In this document: positions 52,660-61,463 of the stretch, piece after piece
Layout: each line of letters starts with the position of its first letter
Numbering within the stretch: position 1 is the stretch's first letter
Assembly (NCBI GenBank): GCA_000756795.1
Contig: CCSI01000001.1
Span: 186,001 to 250,000 of the forward strand
Origin: Qipengyuania vulgaris
Lineage (GTDB): Bacteria; Pseudomonadota; Alphaproteobacteria; Sphingomonadales; Sphingomonadaceae
DNA length: 64,000 nt
Reading direction: 5' to 3'
Notes under the pieces: model-generated
Seen by the model: the letters and a program-made list of their open reading frames with translations, nothing else
The model's database searches: none
Told to the model about the DNA's origin: nothing
Position numbers and translations under genes: made by a program

Positions 52660-53190
52660 ATGAATATGATTGCCCTGCAACGCCCTCTTGAGGGTGAACC
52701 CTTGCTGCCGCCCGCTACCTACAGGACCTTCAGGACGCAGAGCCGATTCGGCGCATTTCTGAGCGCAACCGGACTTTCGTGCGAGGGCGAAGATATGAGC
52801 GCCCACATTGCGGACGGGTTCTATGCCGACCGGGAAGCGAGCGTGGTGGTCACCGCCACTTCCTGCGATCGGCCGCTGTTCTTTCCCGAATGCGAGGCGC
52901 TGGCCCAGTTCCTGCAGATGGACCTTGTGCTGCTGCGGTTCGATCCGCTCTTGGGTGCTTCGTTCGACGTGCTGATGGCGGCGAGCCAGATCTGGCTCTG
53001 CGATTTCCTCGCCTGGCGTCGTGATGGTAGCGACATGTGGCTGGTGCCCGCGCGAGCCTCGGGTCCGTACTTCTGCCTGAACAAGAGCGGGCTCGAAGCT
53101 TGCGAAGGCGCGCCTTACGCCAATGGCTCAGAGCGCTACACCGGTATCATTCGCGCCATCGAAGCTCCTTCGTTCGAAGGGAGGTTCTGA
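52660..53190 (+). CDS. Hypothetical protein (176 aa)
   Basis: From MNMIALQRPLEGEPLLPPAT. Compact alpha/beta protein (DREASVVVTATSCDRPLFFP, FLQMDLVLLRFDPLLGASFD, DMWLVPARASGPYFC). No motif recognised. GAAGGA lies upstream of the ATG. Two bases separate its stop from the relaxase-like gene. Confidence 0.6.
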   Translation: MNMIALQRPLEGEPLLPPATYRTFRTQSRFGAFLSATGLSCEGEDMSAHIADGFYADREASVVVTATSCDRPLFFPECEALAQFLQMDLVLLRFDPLLGASFDVLMAASQIWLCDFLAWRRDGSDMWLVPARASGPYFCLNKSGLEACEGAPYANGSERYTGIIRAIEAPSFEGRF

Positions 53191-53192
53191 TC

Positions 53193-53819
53193 ATGGCTCA
53201 GATCGCTTCCACCCATGTCGACACCGGAGACGACGCGGCTCAACCGCCGCAGACCAAGATGAGCGTGTTCGTCCACCATCGGTGCGACGAGCATCCTGAT
53301 TTTGAGTTCTCGCGTCATTGGTACAAGGGACAGGACAATAGGGTCGGTGTGGAGCCTTGGTTCAACAAGAAGATCTTTCCCGGTGAGGACCGCGGGCACG
53401 GTTGCGCGGCCAAGTGCGATCTGCTGGTCCCACCGATGGCTCCGGGGGATCTGGGCAGGTACGGAACCCTCGTTGATCGGTTCGACGATACACTCCCGCC
53501 CTATGAAAAACACGTGATGGTCCACGTGAAGATCATGCTTGATTCCGCCGAGGCCTGGCATGTTGGGTTCGAACGGGTTCGCAGTTACGCGCGCGCTCAT
53601 TTCGCGCATCGCTTCGCGACGGTCCTGATCGCACATGTCCCGGGCCTTGTTGGTCTCAAGGGTCAAGGCAATCACGTCCACTGCGCGGTTCTCTCCCGAG
53701 AGATCACCATTAACGGCTTCGGCGGTGCGTGCACCGATTTGTGCAGCGATCGTGGCTACGAAGCTGCGCTTGCTGCATGGCGCGAACACAAGAGAAACTG
53801 GGTGGATGAGGCAGCATGA
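53193..53819 (+). CDS. Stand-alone HUH/MobA-MobL-like relaxase domain (208 aa)
   Basis: After an N-terminal acidic part, residues 125-200 read SYARAHFAHRFATVLIAHVP, GNHVHCAVLSREITINGFGG and YEAALAAWREHKRNW. The His-x-His strand after a VxIAHVP strand, then GFG and a WREH helix, match the catalytic core order of MobA/MobL relaxases, which nick oriT. The usual N-terminal catalytic Tyr segment and any helicase or primase part are missing, so it may be a minimal or inactive form. Coupled to the next gene (ATGA at 53816-53819). Confidence 0.5.
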   Translation: MAQIASTHVDTGDDAAQPPQTKMSVFVHHRCDEHPDFEFSRHWYKGQDNRVGVEPWFNKKIFPGEDRGHGCAAKCDLLVPPMAPGDLGRYGTLVDRFDDTLPPYEKHVMVHVKIMLDSAEAWHVGFERVRSYARAHFAHRFATVLIAHVPGLVGLKGQGNHVHCAVLSREITINGFGGACTDLCSDRGYEAALAAWREHKRNWVDEAA

Positions 53820-54319
53820 GCGAGAAAAAAGAAGCCGGTCCCTCAGCCTTCCTTGCAGAGCACCTGGCGCGCAAGGGACCGGATGAACTCGACAGGATGC
53901 AAGCCACCATCGACCTCGCTCGCCAGCTACTGGTGAGCGGGGAGGTCCAGCCATACGCGGAGGGCGAAAACCCCTTCGAACTGCCTCCGTATCCCTGGGA
54001 GATCACCGAGGTCCGAAGGAATGCTCCAAGGCGTATTTTCCTTGGAACGGTGAGTGATCTGGCAACGGGCACCGGCCACACGGTCTACTTGGCGGCTGGC
54101 CTCGCTCGGGATGAGGATGAGTTCCGCCGCCAGCTGTCAGTCCACATCGGGCACACGCTAGCCAATGGGGCAACGGTGAGCCTGGGTCTCGGGGATTTTC
54201 CGCTCTCAAAGACCTTCGTCTCGCCCTCGCTTCGCAAGACCTTTCTAAAGTTTGACCAAGGCAGGAACGCACCAGCGGGCTTCTTTTACCTCGGTCAGTG
54301 GCATGAAAATCGCTCGTGA
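53816..54319 (+). CDS. Hypothetical protein coupled to relaxase-like gene (167 aa)
   Basis: Starts in an ATGA overlap. N-terminal helices (SEKKEAGPSAFLAEHLARKG, ELDRMQATIDLARQLLVSGE), then a beta-rich C-terminal half (HTVYLAAGLARDEDEFRRQL, VSLGLGDFPLSKTFVSPSLR). No family recognised. Tight coupling suggests that it works with the relaxase-like protein. Confidence 0.6.
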   Translation: MSEKKEAGPSAFLAEHLARKGPDELDRMQATIDLARQLLVSGEVQPYAEGENPFELPPYPWEITEVRRNAPRRIFLGTVSDLATGTGHTVYLAAGLARDEDEFRRQLSVHIGHTLANGATVSLGLGDFPLSKTFVSPSLRKTFLKFDQGRNAPAGFFYLGQWHENRS

Positions 54320-54406
54320 CGGCTTGCTGCCTAAAGGCTCTCTGCCTGGTCCAGCAGGACCGGGCGAGGGTTCCCACGCATTTCAGTGAGAAAGAGAACA
54401 ATAGAA

Positions 54407-54967
54407 ATGAAGAACATCCTGAACCGAAGCGACCGGCGCATTGCGATCCTCGACGTCGAAGCATCGGCGCTGGAGGCCGGAAGCTATCCGATCGAAGTCG
54501 GTGTGGCGCTCGTTCGTGGACGTTCTGAGCCGATTGGCGTCGGTGCAAAACTCATCCGACCGACCAAGGAGTGGCTCGATTCCGGCGTTTGGTCTAAGTC
54601 CTCCGAAGCGGTGCACGGCATTCCGCTAGAACGCGTGCAGCGTGAGGGCGAACCTGTCGAAGAGGCATGTGACTGGCTCAACGGATTGCTCGGCACAGAC
54701 ACCATGGTTGTCTCAGATGCGCCCCGATACGATCAGGATTGGCTCGACACGCTGTTCGCTGCCGCAGACCGCGAGCAGGAGTTCAGGATTTTCGACTTTC
54801 AGGTGCTGACGCGAGACTTTAGCGCTGATCAGCATCGCCACCTTGCGTATTTGCTAAGGAAGGATGCTCCGCCGCATCGTGCAGCTGAGGATACATTGCG
54901 CCTGGCTTCTAAACTGATGGAGACGCACTGGGGGCACCCGCCGCAAAAAGGTCCGTTGCCCATGTGA
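54407..54967 (+). CDS. DEDDh 3'-5' exonuclease (DnaQ-like, 186 aa)
   Basis: RNase T/DnaQ fold: Exo I motif IAILDVEASALEAGSYPIEV (Asp-x-Glu), Exo II SDAPRYDQDWLDTL, and Exo III HRAAEDTLRL with the His-x4-Asp. Domain fills the protein. ATG 54407 follows AGAAAGAGAAC. It would degrade or trim DNA or RNA from 3' ends; in this operon it could act on transferred single strands. Last gene of the five-gene unit. Confidence 0.85.
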   Translation: MKNILNRSDRRIAILDVEASALEAGSYPIEVGVALVRGRSEPIGVGAKLIRPTKEWLDSGVWSKSSEAVHGIPLERVQREGEPVEEACDWLNGLLGTDTMVVSDAPRYDQDWLDTLFAAADREQEFRIFDFQVLTRDFSADQHRHLAYLLRKDAPPHRAAEDTLRLASKLMETHWGHPPQKGPLPM

Positions 54968-55181
54968 TGCTTGTCGAGCGTCGTGGCCAAGGGCATCGGC
55001 CGCTCGATCACGATGACCTTCGCAGAGTAAGATGCGAAAGGGAGCGTGCTGTCCCGCACGTCCAAAGGCGTGGAGGAACCGTCGCTGAGATTGAGCATAA
55101 GGGTGGAAGAGCTTTGGGGATCCCCGCCGACGTCGGAGCCATAGACGGCATCGAGGGCTCAGTTGGCAAGCTTGCTTACAC

Positions 55182-55295
55182 ATGTTCGGGTCTGCCCCTG
55201 ACCTCAACGTGGCCTTCGAGATGGAGGACGACCGAATAGTGGCGCGCAACTTCGTGCATCTCTTAGCTGCATCGGAAGGCGAGCGCCGAGGCTAG
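55182..55295 (+). CDS. Doubtful 37-aa frame, possibly a gene fragment
   Basis: MFGSAPDLNVAFEMEDDRIV then ARNFVHLLAASEGERRG reads like the end of a real protein, with good codon balance, but there is no clear ribosome-binding site. Upstream codons in the same frame are not protein-like. It may be the 3' fragment of a deleted gene. Confidence 0.25.
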   Translation: MFGSAPDLNVAFEMEDDRIVARNFVHLLAASEGERRG

Positions 55296-55558
55296 TTGCC
55301 GCACAGCGTCATCGCGTCCGGATTATCTGAACTTCGCACCAACGCCAGATAGTCAGGCATCGGACCAAAGCGACTTGGCCTGAAGCAAGATCCGGTCCCG
55401 GCCGCATTTGCTACTGCTATACCATTCTCATGAAAAGCAATTGGCGCGCTCTTCAGATAAGGTTTAGATGTAAGCGCAGCTGTTGCTGCGCTGCGCCGAC
55501 GCCTGATATCGGAGGAGGAAAGCTGACCAAGGCCAGATAAGTCAGCGTTCTCAGGCAC
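55292..55558 (-). CDS. Doubtful small protein (88 aa)
   Basis: MPENADLSGLGQLSSSDIRR; the end (FRPSRFGPMPDYLALVRSSD, NPDAMTLCGN) looks coding. No motif; the ribosome-binding site is weak. Converges with the 37-aa frame. Confidence 0.3.
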   Translation of the reverse strand: MPENADLSGLGQLSSSDIRRRRSAATAALTSKPYLKSAPIAFHENGIAVANAAGTGSCFRPSRFGPMPDYLALVRSSDNPDAMTLCGN

Positions 55559-55594
55559 CGAAATTTTTCTCTAACTCGCAGTGGAGCGAGAAGG

Positions 55595-55680
55595 AGAGGG
55601 GTAGGAGGGGGGTGGCGCGTCAACGTCTTGTCCGGGTCGACAAGACACGCGTATTTCCACCCCCACCCCCTCCTCAACGA
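55595..55680. other. oriT: Candidate origin of transfer (nested palindrome)
   Basis: Core stem GTCTTGTC (55625-55632), loop CGGGTC, GACAAGAC (55639-55646). An outer stem CGCGT (55616-55620) / ACGCG (55647-55651) is separated by a CAAC bulge on one side only. A purine tract (GAGGGGTAGGAGGGGGGTGG, 55596-55615) and a pyrimidine tract (CCACCCCCACCCCCTCCTC, 55657-55675) extend the symmetry. It lies 60-140 bases ahead of the MobL relaxase gene, where oriT of mobilizable elements is usually found. Confidence 0.6.
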
Positions 55681-55734
55681 AACCTAGAATTGCTGTTAAC
55701 CTATTGTCAGCAAACGTGTTGCTAGCGCGCCCGC

Positions 55735-57603
55735 ATGACTGAATGGCATGGCTGGACACTCTCGCGGAAGGAAACGAAAGAATGGCTTGCAGAATGCCAG
55801 AGGCGTCGACTCAAAGAAGGTAAAGCTTGGAAAGCTGCGGCGCGCGAGCGGGTTGCGCAGTTGCAGAGTTCACGCCTCGAATGGGAGGCAGAGCGTGCTT
55901 CCAGGACGCTTCATCGCAGAAGCGTGATTTTCGCTCGACAGAAACGCCAGCGACAAGAAGCGGAACTTGAACGCGATATGCGGCGAGTTGGTGCTGCAGT
56001 TCGAAAGGGCGAGCGAGATCTCGATCGTGTGAGACAGTACGGTTCCGCACCGCTTTTCGAATTTGAACCCGGGCGGGCATCTCAGCGCGTGCGGGAAGGT
56101 CGCGATCTGTATTGGGAATGGATCTCTCGGGGTTTCGGCAAAGGAAAGGCGCGAGACTATAAGAGATCAAAATCCCCGCGAATCCGCGCGCGAGAAGCCA
56201 AATGGAAAGACGGAGAGTTCCAAGACAAGATCGCATACATCGAACGTCCCGAAGCATTGGAAGAAGTCGAAGGGAACTTAGTCAGTAATATGGGTGCTGA
56301 CCAAGCCGAACGCTTGGGCTGCGCTTCACGGGTTGAAGAAATCGAGCGACTGAGCCGCAAGGATGCGGGGGTGTATGTCCACTCGATTCTCGCGCTTCCT
56401 GCTGACCTGTCACCGGAAGGACGGGCCAAGCTTTTGAAGGAACTCTGCGGAAACTACGAGAAACTCCGTATCCCCTTCTGTGCAGCCTTGCACAAACCTG
56501 ATCCGGGCAATGATCAGAGGAATTATCACGCCCACATTCTCGTGAGCCTCCGGCCATTCGCGCGTGTGGGCGACAAGTGGCAATTTGCAGCAGGGAAACT
56601 TACCTGGATGAGCACTCCCGCTGGCCTCAATCTGCAGCGCAAAATTATCGTACGCGCGTTCAACAAAGCTCTCGAGGCAGAGAAGTCTTCAACGCGGTGG
56701 ACGAGTAGGTCGCGGGCGGCCGATGGTCTCGCGCCCCGTGGCTTCACGAAAAAGGCCGGAGTGAGGTCGCATGATGAGCTGCCTCTTGGCGGATTGGAGG
56801 ATGTCCATCTTGCGAAGCAGAGCCTGAAACAAGCGGAAGCGTTGGACCAAACTGTGAAGGCTCTCAATAATGTGGCGATCAAGCTTGAAGCTTGCGAAGC
56901 GCAGCATCTACACCTGAAGGAGTTGTCGGAGAAGTTGGTGGCCGCTTCATCCATTGAGATTGGTGGGAAACCGAGCGGCCACGAAGTGTCAGTGACCGCC
57001 GGAGATCCTGTCAGTTCGGATCATACCTCATCAGCTAGCATTGCGAATTCGCAACAATCAAAGGAGTCGAAAATCGACGCAGACTTTGGGCGTGAACTTA
57101 CTCCAACCAATGCTTTAAACTTTGAAGAGGCAAAAGCTACCAAGGACGACGAGATCGAAGGTGCAGAAGCGGCAGACAAAGCTGTCCCCACGAACGTCCT
57201 GCCAGAGCCACCTTCCGAGCCAAGACTTTCCGACCTTCGCCGTCGCCGCCTTGAACGGGCTCGCAAAGAATGGCTCAATTCTCGCTCCGTCAGAGAGCTG
57301 TCGCCAACGATGCGCTCTGACCTGCTAGCCAAGATCAGTAGTCTGATTGATACGGTATCCGACGGTGCGGTGGTAGTGACTTATGTCGGAAAACGCGTGC
57401 TGGTGTCTGGCTCAGATGATAGACTTACCCGAGCCGCCTTGGACGTTGCGAATTCGCAACCCGGTTGGTCAGCTTTGAGCACGTTCGCCAAGGCGATGGA
57501 GGATTTCCCCGCCACTCACCATCATCCTGCGACTGGTATCCAAGAACCAGATGATGACTGGCCTCCCGGTTTTGATCCGCGTGGAGCGGGATACGAGCGT
57601 TAG
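55735..57603 (+). CDS. MobA/MobL-family relaxase (622 aa)
   Basis: Residues 1-200 are Arg/Glu-rich helices. The relaxase core lies at about 215-330: VYVHSILALPADLSPEGRAK, LCGNYEKLRIPFCAALHKPD and the three-His motif DQRNYHAHILVSLRPF. The family usually has this core at the N-terminus; here about 200 extra residues come first. The rest is a long acidic/helical linker and a C-terminal domain (SLIDTVSDGAVVVTYVGKRV). It would nick oriT and pilot the strand into a recipient using another element's transfer channel. No type IV secretion genes are seen. Confidence 0.75.
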   Translation: MTEWHGWTLSRKETKEWLAECQRRRLKEGKAWKAAARERVAQLQSSRLEWEAERASRTLHRRSVIFARQKRQRQEAELERDMRRVGAAVRKGERDLDRVRQYGSAPLFEFEPGRASQRVREGRDLYWEWISRGFGKGKARDYKRSKSPRIRAREAKWKDGEFQDKIAYIERPEALEEVEGNLVSNMGADQAERLGCASRVEEIERLSRKDAGVYVHSILALPADLSPEGRAKLLKELCGNYEKLRIPFCAALHKPDPGNDQRNYHAHILVSLRPFARVGDKWQFAAGKLTWMSTPAGLNLQRKIIVRAFNKALEAEKSSTRWTSRSRAADGLAPRGFTKKAGVRSHDELPLGGLEDVHLAKQSLKQAEALDQTVKALNNVAIKLEACEAQHLHLKELSEKLVAASSIEIGGKPSGHEVSVTAGDPVSSDHTSSASIANSQQSKESKIDADFGRELTPTNALNFEEAKATKDDEIEGAEAADKAVPTNVLPEPPSEPRLSDLRRRRLERARKEWLNSRSVRELSPTMRSDLLAKISSLIDTVSDGAVVVTYVGKRVLVSGSDDRLTRAALDVANSQPGWSALSTFAKAMEDFPATHHHPATGIQEPDDDWPPGFDPRGAGYER

Positions 57604-57674
57604 CCTCGGATTAATCGAACGGACGGGGTGAGTGTAACAATCCAGCCCATCCAACGGCTGCTAGCCAGCCGGTC

Positions 57675-58352
57675 ATGACGAATAGCTCAGAAACGCATGG
57701 GATTGACGGCCAATCACGGCTTAGTGATCTCGTTTGTCAACTACGTGGGCGGACCAAAATTCTCGCCAACGCAGCGCGTATTTTGCTTGGTGAATCCAAG
57801 ACCGTAGCTTTTCACATTCGTCAGCAACTGCAGATGGCGGAAAGCAGTCAATCGCCGGCAAATCGACTTTTTGCTTTCGGTGCCATCGCCGAACGAGAGG
57901 GCTACCTGGACTTGGACGACTATGCGGTTGCCGGCCTTGAGCACCACGGGCATCTCTATGCCGAGTGGATGGCCCGAGCTGCCATTGAGTGCTTTGCTGC
58001 GAGCCGCGGCGAACTCTTGCGCCATATCTTCTCAGATTCGAAGCGTCTGGAATGGTGCCGCAAAGAAGGTGCCAGGCTGGCGTGGGAATTTGTGAAGACC
58101 GCGCGCGACGCTGAAACTGCACTGTTTCGAAAGCGGCAAGAGACGGGAAGCAAGCATTGGCGCAAGGAGCCGATGACTGCGAAGCAATTCTACATGATGT
58201 CCTTAATCTCCGTCCGTGGCGATGTTCCCCTTCCGCTTGGTCTCAAGTGCGGTCCAGCGTCTGACTGGATTCACATGAATGGGGCAAACCCTAGATTTTG
58301 GGAAGCGCCCGAACGTCCGCCACCATGGGAAGAATTCTCGCAATCAGCATAA
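57675..58352 (+). CDS. Orphan hypothetical protein (225 aa)
   Basis: A mostly helical protein (LANAARILLGESKTVAFHIR, HLYAEWMARAAIECFAASRG, EGARLAWEFVKTARDAETAL) with a Pro/Trp-rich end (RFWEAPERPPPWEEF). No family recognised. It lies 71 bases after the relaxase gene and just before a coiled-coil gene on the same strand. Could be a mobilisation accessory protein; nothing in the sequence proves it. Confidence 0.65.
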   Translation: MTNSSETHGIDGQSRLSDLVCQLRGRTKILANAARILLGESKTVAFHIRQQLQMAESSQSPANRLFAFGAIAEREGYLDLDDYAVAGLEHHGHLYAEWMARAAIECFAASRGELLRHIFSDSKRLEWCRKEGARLAWEFVKTARDAETALFRKRQETGSKHWRKEPMTAKQFYMMSLISVRGDVPLPLGLKCGPASDWIHMNGANPRFWEAPERPPPWEEFSQSA

Positions 58353-58374
58353 CCATTCAGTCAAGGAGAAAATA

Positions 58375-58665
58375 ATGAAGTCGGAAATCATTGGAGTTAC
58401 CGACGCTGTCGCAGATGGCAACCTTTCAAGTAGCGCGAGGATTGCGATCGCGAAGGACGGTGTAGAGGCACTGCGCAAGAAGCTTGAAAAGATTGCCCTC
58501 GACCTGTCGGAATTGAATGATCGGATTGAGAAAGGAGAGCCTGTCACCGCAAAGCTTTCGGAGACCAAAAGGGAGCTCCAGAAACTTCGCGTCCAAACCG
58601 AGGCAAAGCTCACGATGCTTAGCAAATATGTTGCTGCCGAAGAGGCAAAGTCCCCGTCGCCTTGA
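58375..58665 (+). CDS. Small coiled-coil protein (96 aa)
   Basis: AAGGAGAA precedes ATG 58375 (MKSEIIGVTDAVADGNLSSS). From residue 30 nearly all heptad-like helix (GVEALRKKLEKIALDLSELN, ETKRELQKLRVQTEAKLTML). Size and form suit a structural or dimerising partner of its neighbours. No family recognised. Confidence 0.65.
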   Translation: MKSEIIGVTDAVADGNLSSSARIAIAKDGVEALRKKLEKIALDLSELNDRIEKGEPVTAKLSETKRELQKLRVQTEAKLTMLSKYVAAEEAKSPSP

Positions 58666-58700
58666 GCTTTATTTAACATCTTCAATGCATCGGCTCGATC

Positions 58701-60365
58701 ATGAGTAATGCATTGAAGATCAATCATTTGATAGCTGCGATGGAGATCGACAACCTCGATCCGTCGCGATTTCCCAAGATTGTTGCGGATGCCTGGAGCA
58801 AGCTCCGCTTCGCGGATCCGGCTTCAGGTCGGCAAACGTACAGTGCGTCCGATGCAATTGGCGCAAAGCTGCTTGCAACCGATAATTGGGCGTGGATTGC
58901 GAGTGGATGGTTCGATTCAAGTGTCATCACCTTCCCAGCCGATCAGCATCCTGTCACCAGCGATGAAATTCAGGTCCGATTGGAACGGATGCTCGATTGT
59001 CGCCAAAACAAAGAAGTCCTGCAGTACCTTTGGCAAGCATTGTTCAAACAGACCAAGCGGAAATTCGAAGCCAAGAACTCGGTCGCGTGGCGTACTTCCA
59101 TAAAGGACGTCGCATTAGGCTTGGATGGCATGCAGCACAAAGAGCCAAGGCTCTTTAATGCACTAATGGCAGGACAGCTTGCGGAGGTCATAAGGTTCGC
59201 CAACGAAAATCCGAAAAGCGAACTTAATCGCGAACGATACAACACGATTTGTTGGATGTGCGCAGTATGGGCCCTTTTCGACTTGCAAGTCGTCGCGTTT
59301 CGCTTGTTTCACGCCGAATGGAATGGCTTGGAAGCCGGCTTGAAATCACCCGAAGCTTTTACCTTGGAAAGCCTCGAAGTTATCGCGAAGGATGTGAATA
59401 AGCTCGTTCTTGAAGCGAAAGGTGCCTGTGAAAATGGTCTTAAATTGGAAGATCTAAGCCAGGGTCTTCGAGACCTCATTTTTGCAAACGATCTAATTGG
59501 AAAGGCGGGAGCAATTGCCGAAGCCTCAACCGAAAAACCGGGTGAGATGGGCATTGCCGAACTGAAAAAGGAACTCGATCTCTACTTTAAGTGCATAGAA
59601 AAAAAGTTTGACGAGATATTCCAGTTTTTTGACAAGAGGCGTTGCCGACCGCGAACGAACTTACTGGGTTACGCCCATATAGGGAATGATACGCGACGCG
59701 GTAACATGCCCGATACGGTAATTAAGCACAAAGGTAAGAGCTACGAGATAAAGCATGATGTAGCGACGACGCGATTTTCCATTCCTGCCGTGGCTGGTCT
59801 TTACTACGCGGTGGATAGGATAGTCGATGACCTCAACGACCTACCGAAATCGTTTATTCCAAGCGCAAAGCCCTTTTTTGCTAGCAAGGTATCGACGAAG
59901 GAGTCCTTGTTCACAGTACTCAGGGACCTCTTCGTTCGCCCCGCCAAGAATGGCAGCGACTACGTTATCGGACAAAAGGAGTATTTTGGGACACTGGGGC
60001 CCGAGGCTGAAAGGCTAAAAGAATCCACTGGGATAGATGAGGGTCTGGAAACTCTGCGTCCAACTTGGCGCGAGGAACCAGACATGCCTCTTCGGCAGGG
60101 GGTATCAGCGAGAAACCAGCTCTCCGACGGGAAGGATCTCGGGCTTGAGGATGTCGATCAAAAGGATCCGAGGGTCTGGGAGGCGAAGCGGCCGCGGGCG
60201 ACGCATTCCTCAAATGTCCGCGCATTGAAGAATTTGCGAGAGAGGCCGGAGGGAAAGAAGGCTCATTTTGTTGAACGGGCAGCCAAACTAGATGATGATT
60301 TTGGAGCTGCCGTCAAAAATCGCCTTCAAATGCATTGTCCCGACGAAAACGAAGGTGAGGGGTGA
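58701..60365 (+). CDS. Orphan hypothetical protein (554 aa)
   Basis: A large soluble protein. N-terminal 150 residues are mixed (WAWIASGWFDSSVITFPADQ, VRLERMLDCRQNKEVLQYLW), then helices (LAEVIRFANENPKSELNRER, CWMCAVWALFDLQVVAFRLF), a Lys/Glu coiled-coil stretch near 300 and a charged C-terminus. No nuclease, ATPase or HTH motif visible. It lies 80 bases before parB in the same direction. Codon use matches neighbours, so it is a real gene without a family known to me. Confidence 0.7.
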   Translation: MSNALKINHLIAAMEIDNLDPSRFPKIVADAWSKLRFADPASGRQTYSASDAIGAKLLATDNWAWIASGWFDSSVITFPADQHPVTSDEIQVRLERMLDCRQNKEVLQYLWQALFKQTKRKFEAKNSVAWRTSIKDVALGLDGMQHKEPRLFNALMAGQLAEVIRFANENPKSELNRERYNTICWMCAVWALFDLQVVAFRLFHAEWNGLEAGLKSPEAFTLESLEVIAKDVNKLVLEAKGACENGLKLEDLSQGLRDLIFANDLIGKAGAIAEASTEKPGEMGIAELKKELDLYFKCIEKKFDEIFQFFDKRRCRPRTNLLGYAHIGNDTRRGNMPDTVIKHKGKSYEIKHDVATTRFSIPAVAGLYYAVDRIVDDLNDLPKSFIPSAKPFFASKVSTKESLFTVLRDLFVRPAKNGSDYVIGQKEYFGTLGPEAERLKESTGIDEGLETLRPTWREEPDMPLRQGVSARNQLSDGKDLGLEDVDQKDPRVWEAKRPRATHSSNVRALKNLRERPEGKKAHFVERAAKLDDDFGAAVKNRLQMHCPDENEGEG

Positions 60366-60445
60366 GTGTAACATTCTAAGCGAGTTGAGGCTGCTACCTC
60401 TGTGCCAACAGGCGACACACTGTCGCCCGAAAATTGGACACAGAT

Positions 60446-61393
60446 ATGCCTCAGAATTCGGAACTTCCCTTAGACGATGATGCGGCCAGCGCGCCGCAAA
60501 CGAAACCGCATCAGTTTCCGTGCAGTGGGGAGGATGATGATGATATTCCCTCAGGGGGCGTCATCCGATCTTTGGACCCCAAATCCTGTAGCGTTTTCAA
60601 ACTGAATGGCAGAGAGCAGGGGCCATTCAACCTCGCGAAGCACAAGAAACTGATCGAAAACATTCGTGAGCACGGGCAGCAGGTGCCCGTCATTGTGCGA
60701 CGGAGTTCTACTGCGGGCAGATACCAACTCATTGCCGGTACACGCCGGCTTCGTGCCGTGGAATACCTGAACGGTACAGAGAGGAAAGATCGCCCGCTTC
60801 TCGCTGAAGTTCGCGAGCTGAGCGATCAGGAAGCTTGGATATTGGCCCAGGCTGAGAACTCCGAACGCACGGACATCTCAACTCTCGAAAAGGCGCGTAA
60901 CTGGAAGTCCGCGCTCCACCAGCTTTTCGACGGGAATCAGACCAAGTTTGCCAAATCCCTGGGGGTCAACAAGTCCTTGGTAAGTCGAATGCTGACGCTC
61001 GCCGACATGCCGGACGAGATCATCGCACTTGTAGCCAATCCTGACACGCTGAACGTTCACTTTGCCGCACAGCTGGCTCCGAGGCTCAAAGATCCGAACC
61101 GCGGAAAAGACCTGATGGCGCTGGCTAAGAAGTTTACGGATCTGGGACTCCAGTTCTCAACTTCGGAACTGGCAAAGCGGTTGTTGTTGACGCCCGCACA
61201 GGCGGAAGCATTTCGTCCTGTTCCGATTAAGGCAGGTCGCCAAGAGAAACAGGCAGTCTGGCAAATCAAGTCCAACGGTTCGGTTCTGATCTCAGTCAAG
61301 AAGGTTCCGGAAGAGCTTAGCACAAAGGATCGGCGGGCCTTGGTAAAGGATATTTCTGCCAAGTTGACCAAGCACCTCATTCCCACTGACTGA
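60446..61393 (+). CDS. parB: ParB/RepB-like partition protein (315 aa)
   Basis: ParB N-terminal (CTPase-type) domain at about 55-150: LAKHKKLIENIREHGQQVPV, RYQLIAGTRRLRAVEYLNG, QAENSERTDISTLEKARNW. The HTH region TKFAKSLGVNKSLVSRMLTL, ADMPDEIIALV gives parS-type DNA binding. A C-terminal domain follows. The length matches plasmid/ICE ParB. The ATG at 60446 is preferred to a TTG 12 bases upstream. No parA is found next to it. It may load on a centromere-like site for segregation or regulate the element. Confidence 0.85.
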   Translation: MPQNSELPLDDDAASAPQTKPHQFPCSGEDDDDIPSGGVIRSLDPKSCSVFKLNGREQGPFNLAKHKKLIENIREHGQQVPVIVRRSSTAGRYQLIAGTRRLRAVEYLNGTERKDRPLLAEVRELSDQEAWILAQAENSERTDISTLEKARNWKSALHQLFDGNQTKFAKSLGVNKSLVSRMLTLADMPDEIIALVANPDTLNVHFAAQLAPRLKDPNRGKDLMALAKKFTDLGLQFSTSELAKRLLLTPAQAEAFRPVPIKAGRQEKQAVWQIKSNGSVLISVKKVPEELSTKDRRALVKDISAKLTKHLIPTD

Positions 61394-61463
61394 AGTGCCC
61401 TCGATAGGTGCTTAGGGCACCTCATTTACGCAGAGGATTCTATTGTTTGCCGAGAGCATTATC

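Larger units (their letters stand above)
54968..55594. other. Spacer with two doubtful small frames
   Basis: 627 bases between the exonuclease gene and the oriT-like palindrome. Two doubtful frames (55182-55295 plus, 55292-55558 minus) are listed separately. Nothing else is supported. Confidence 0.35.
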
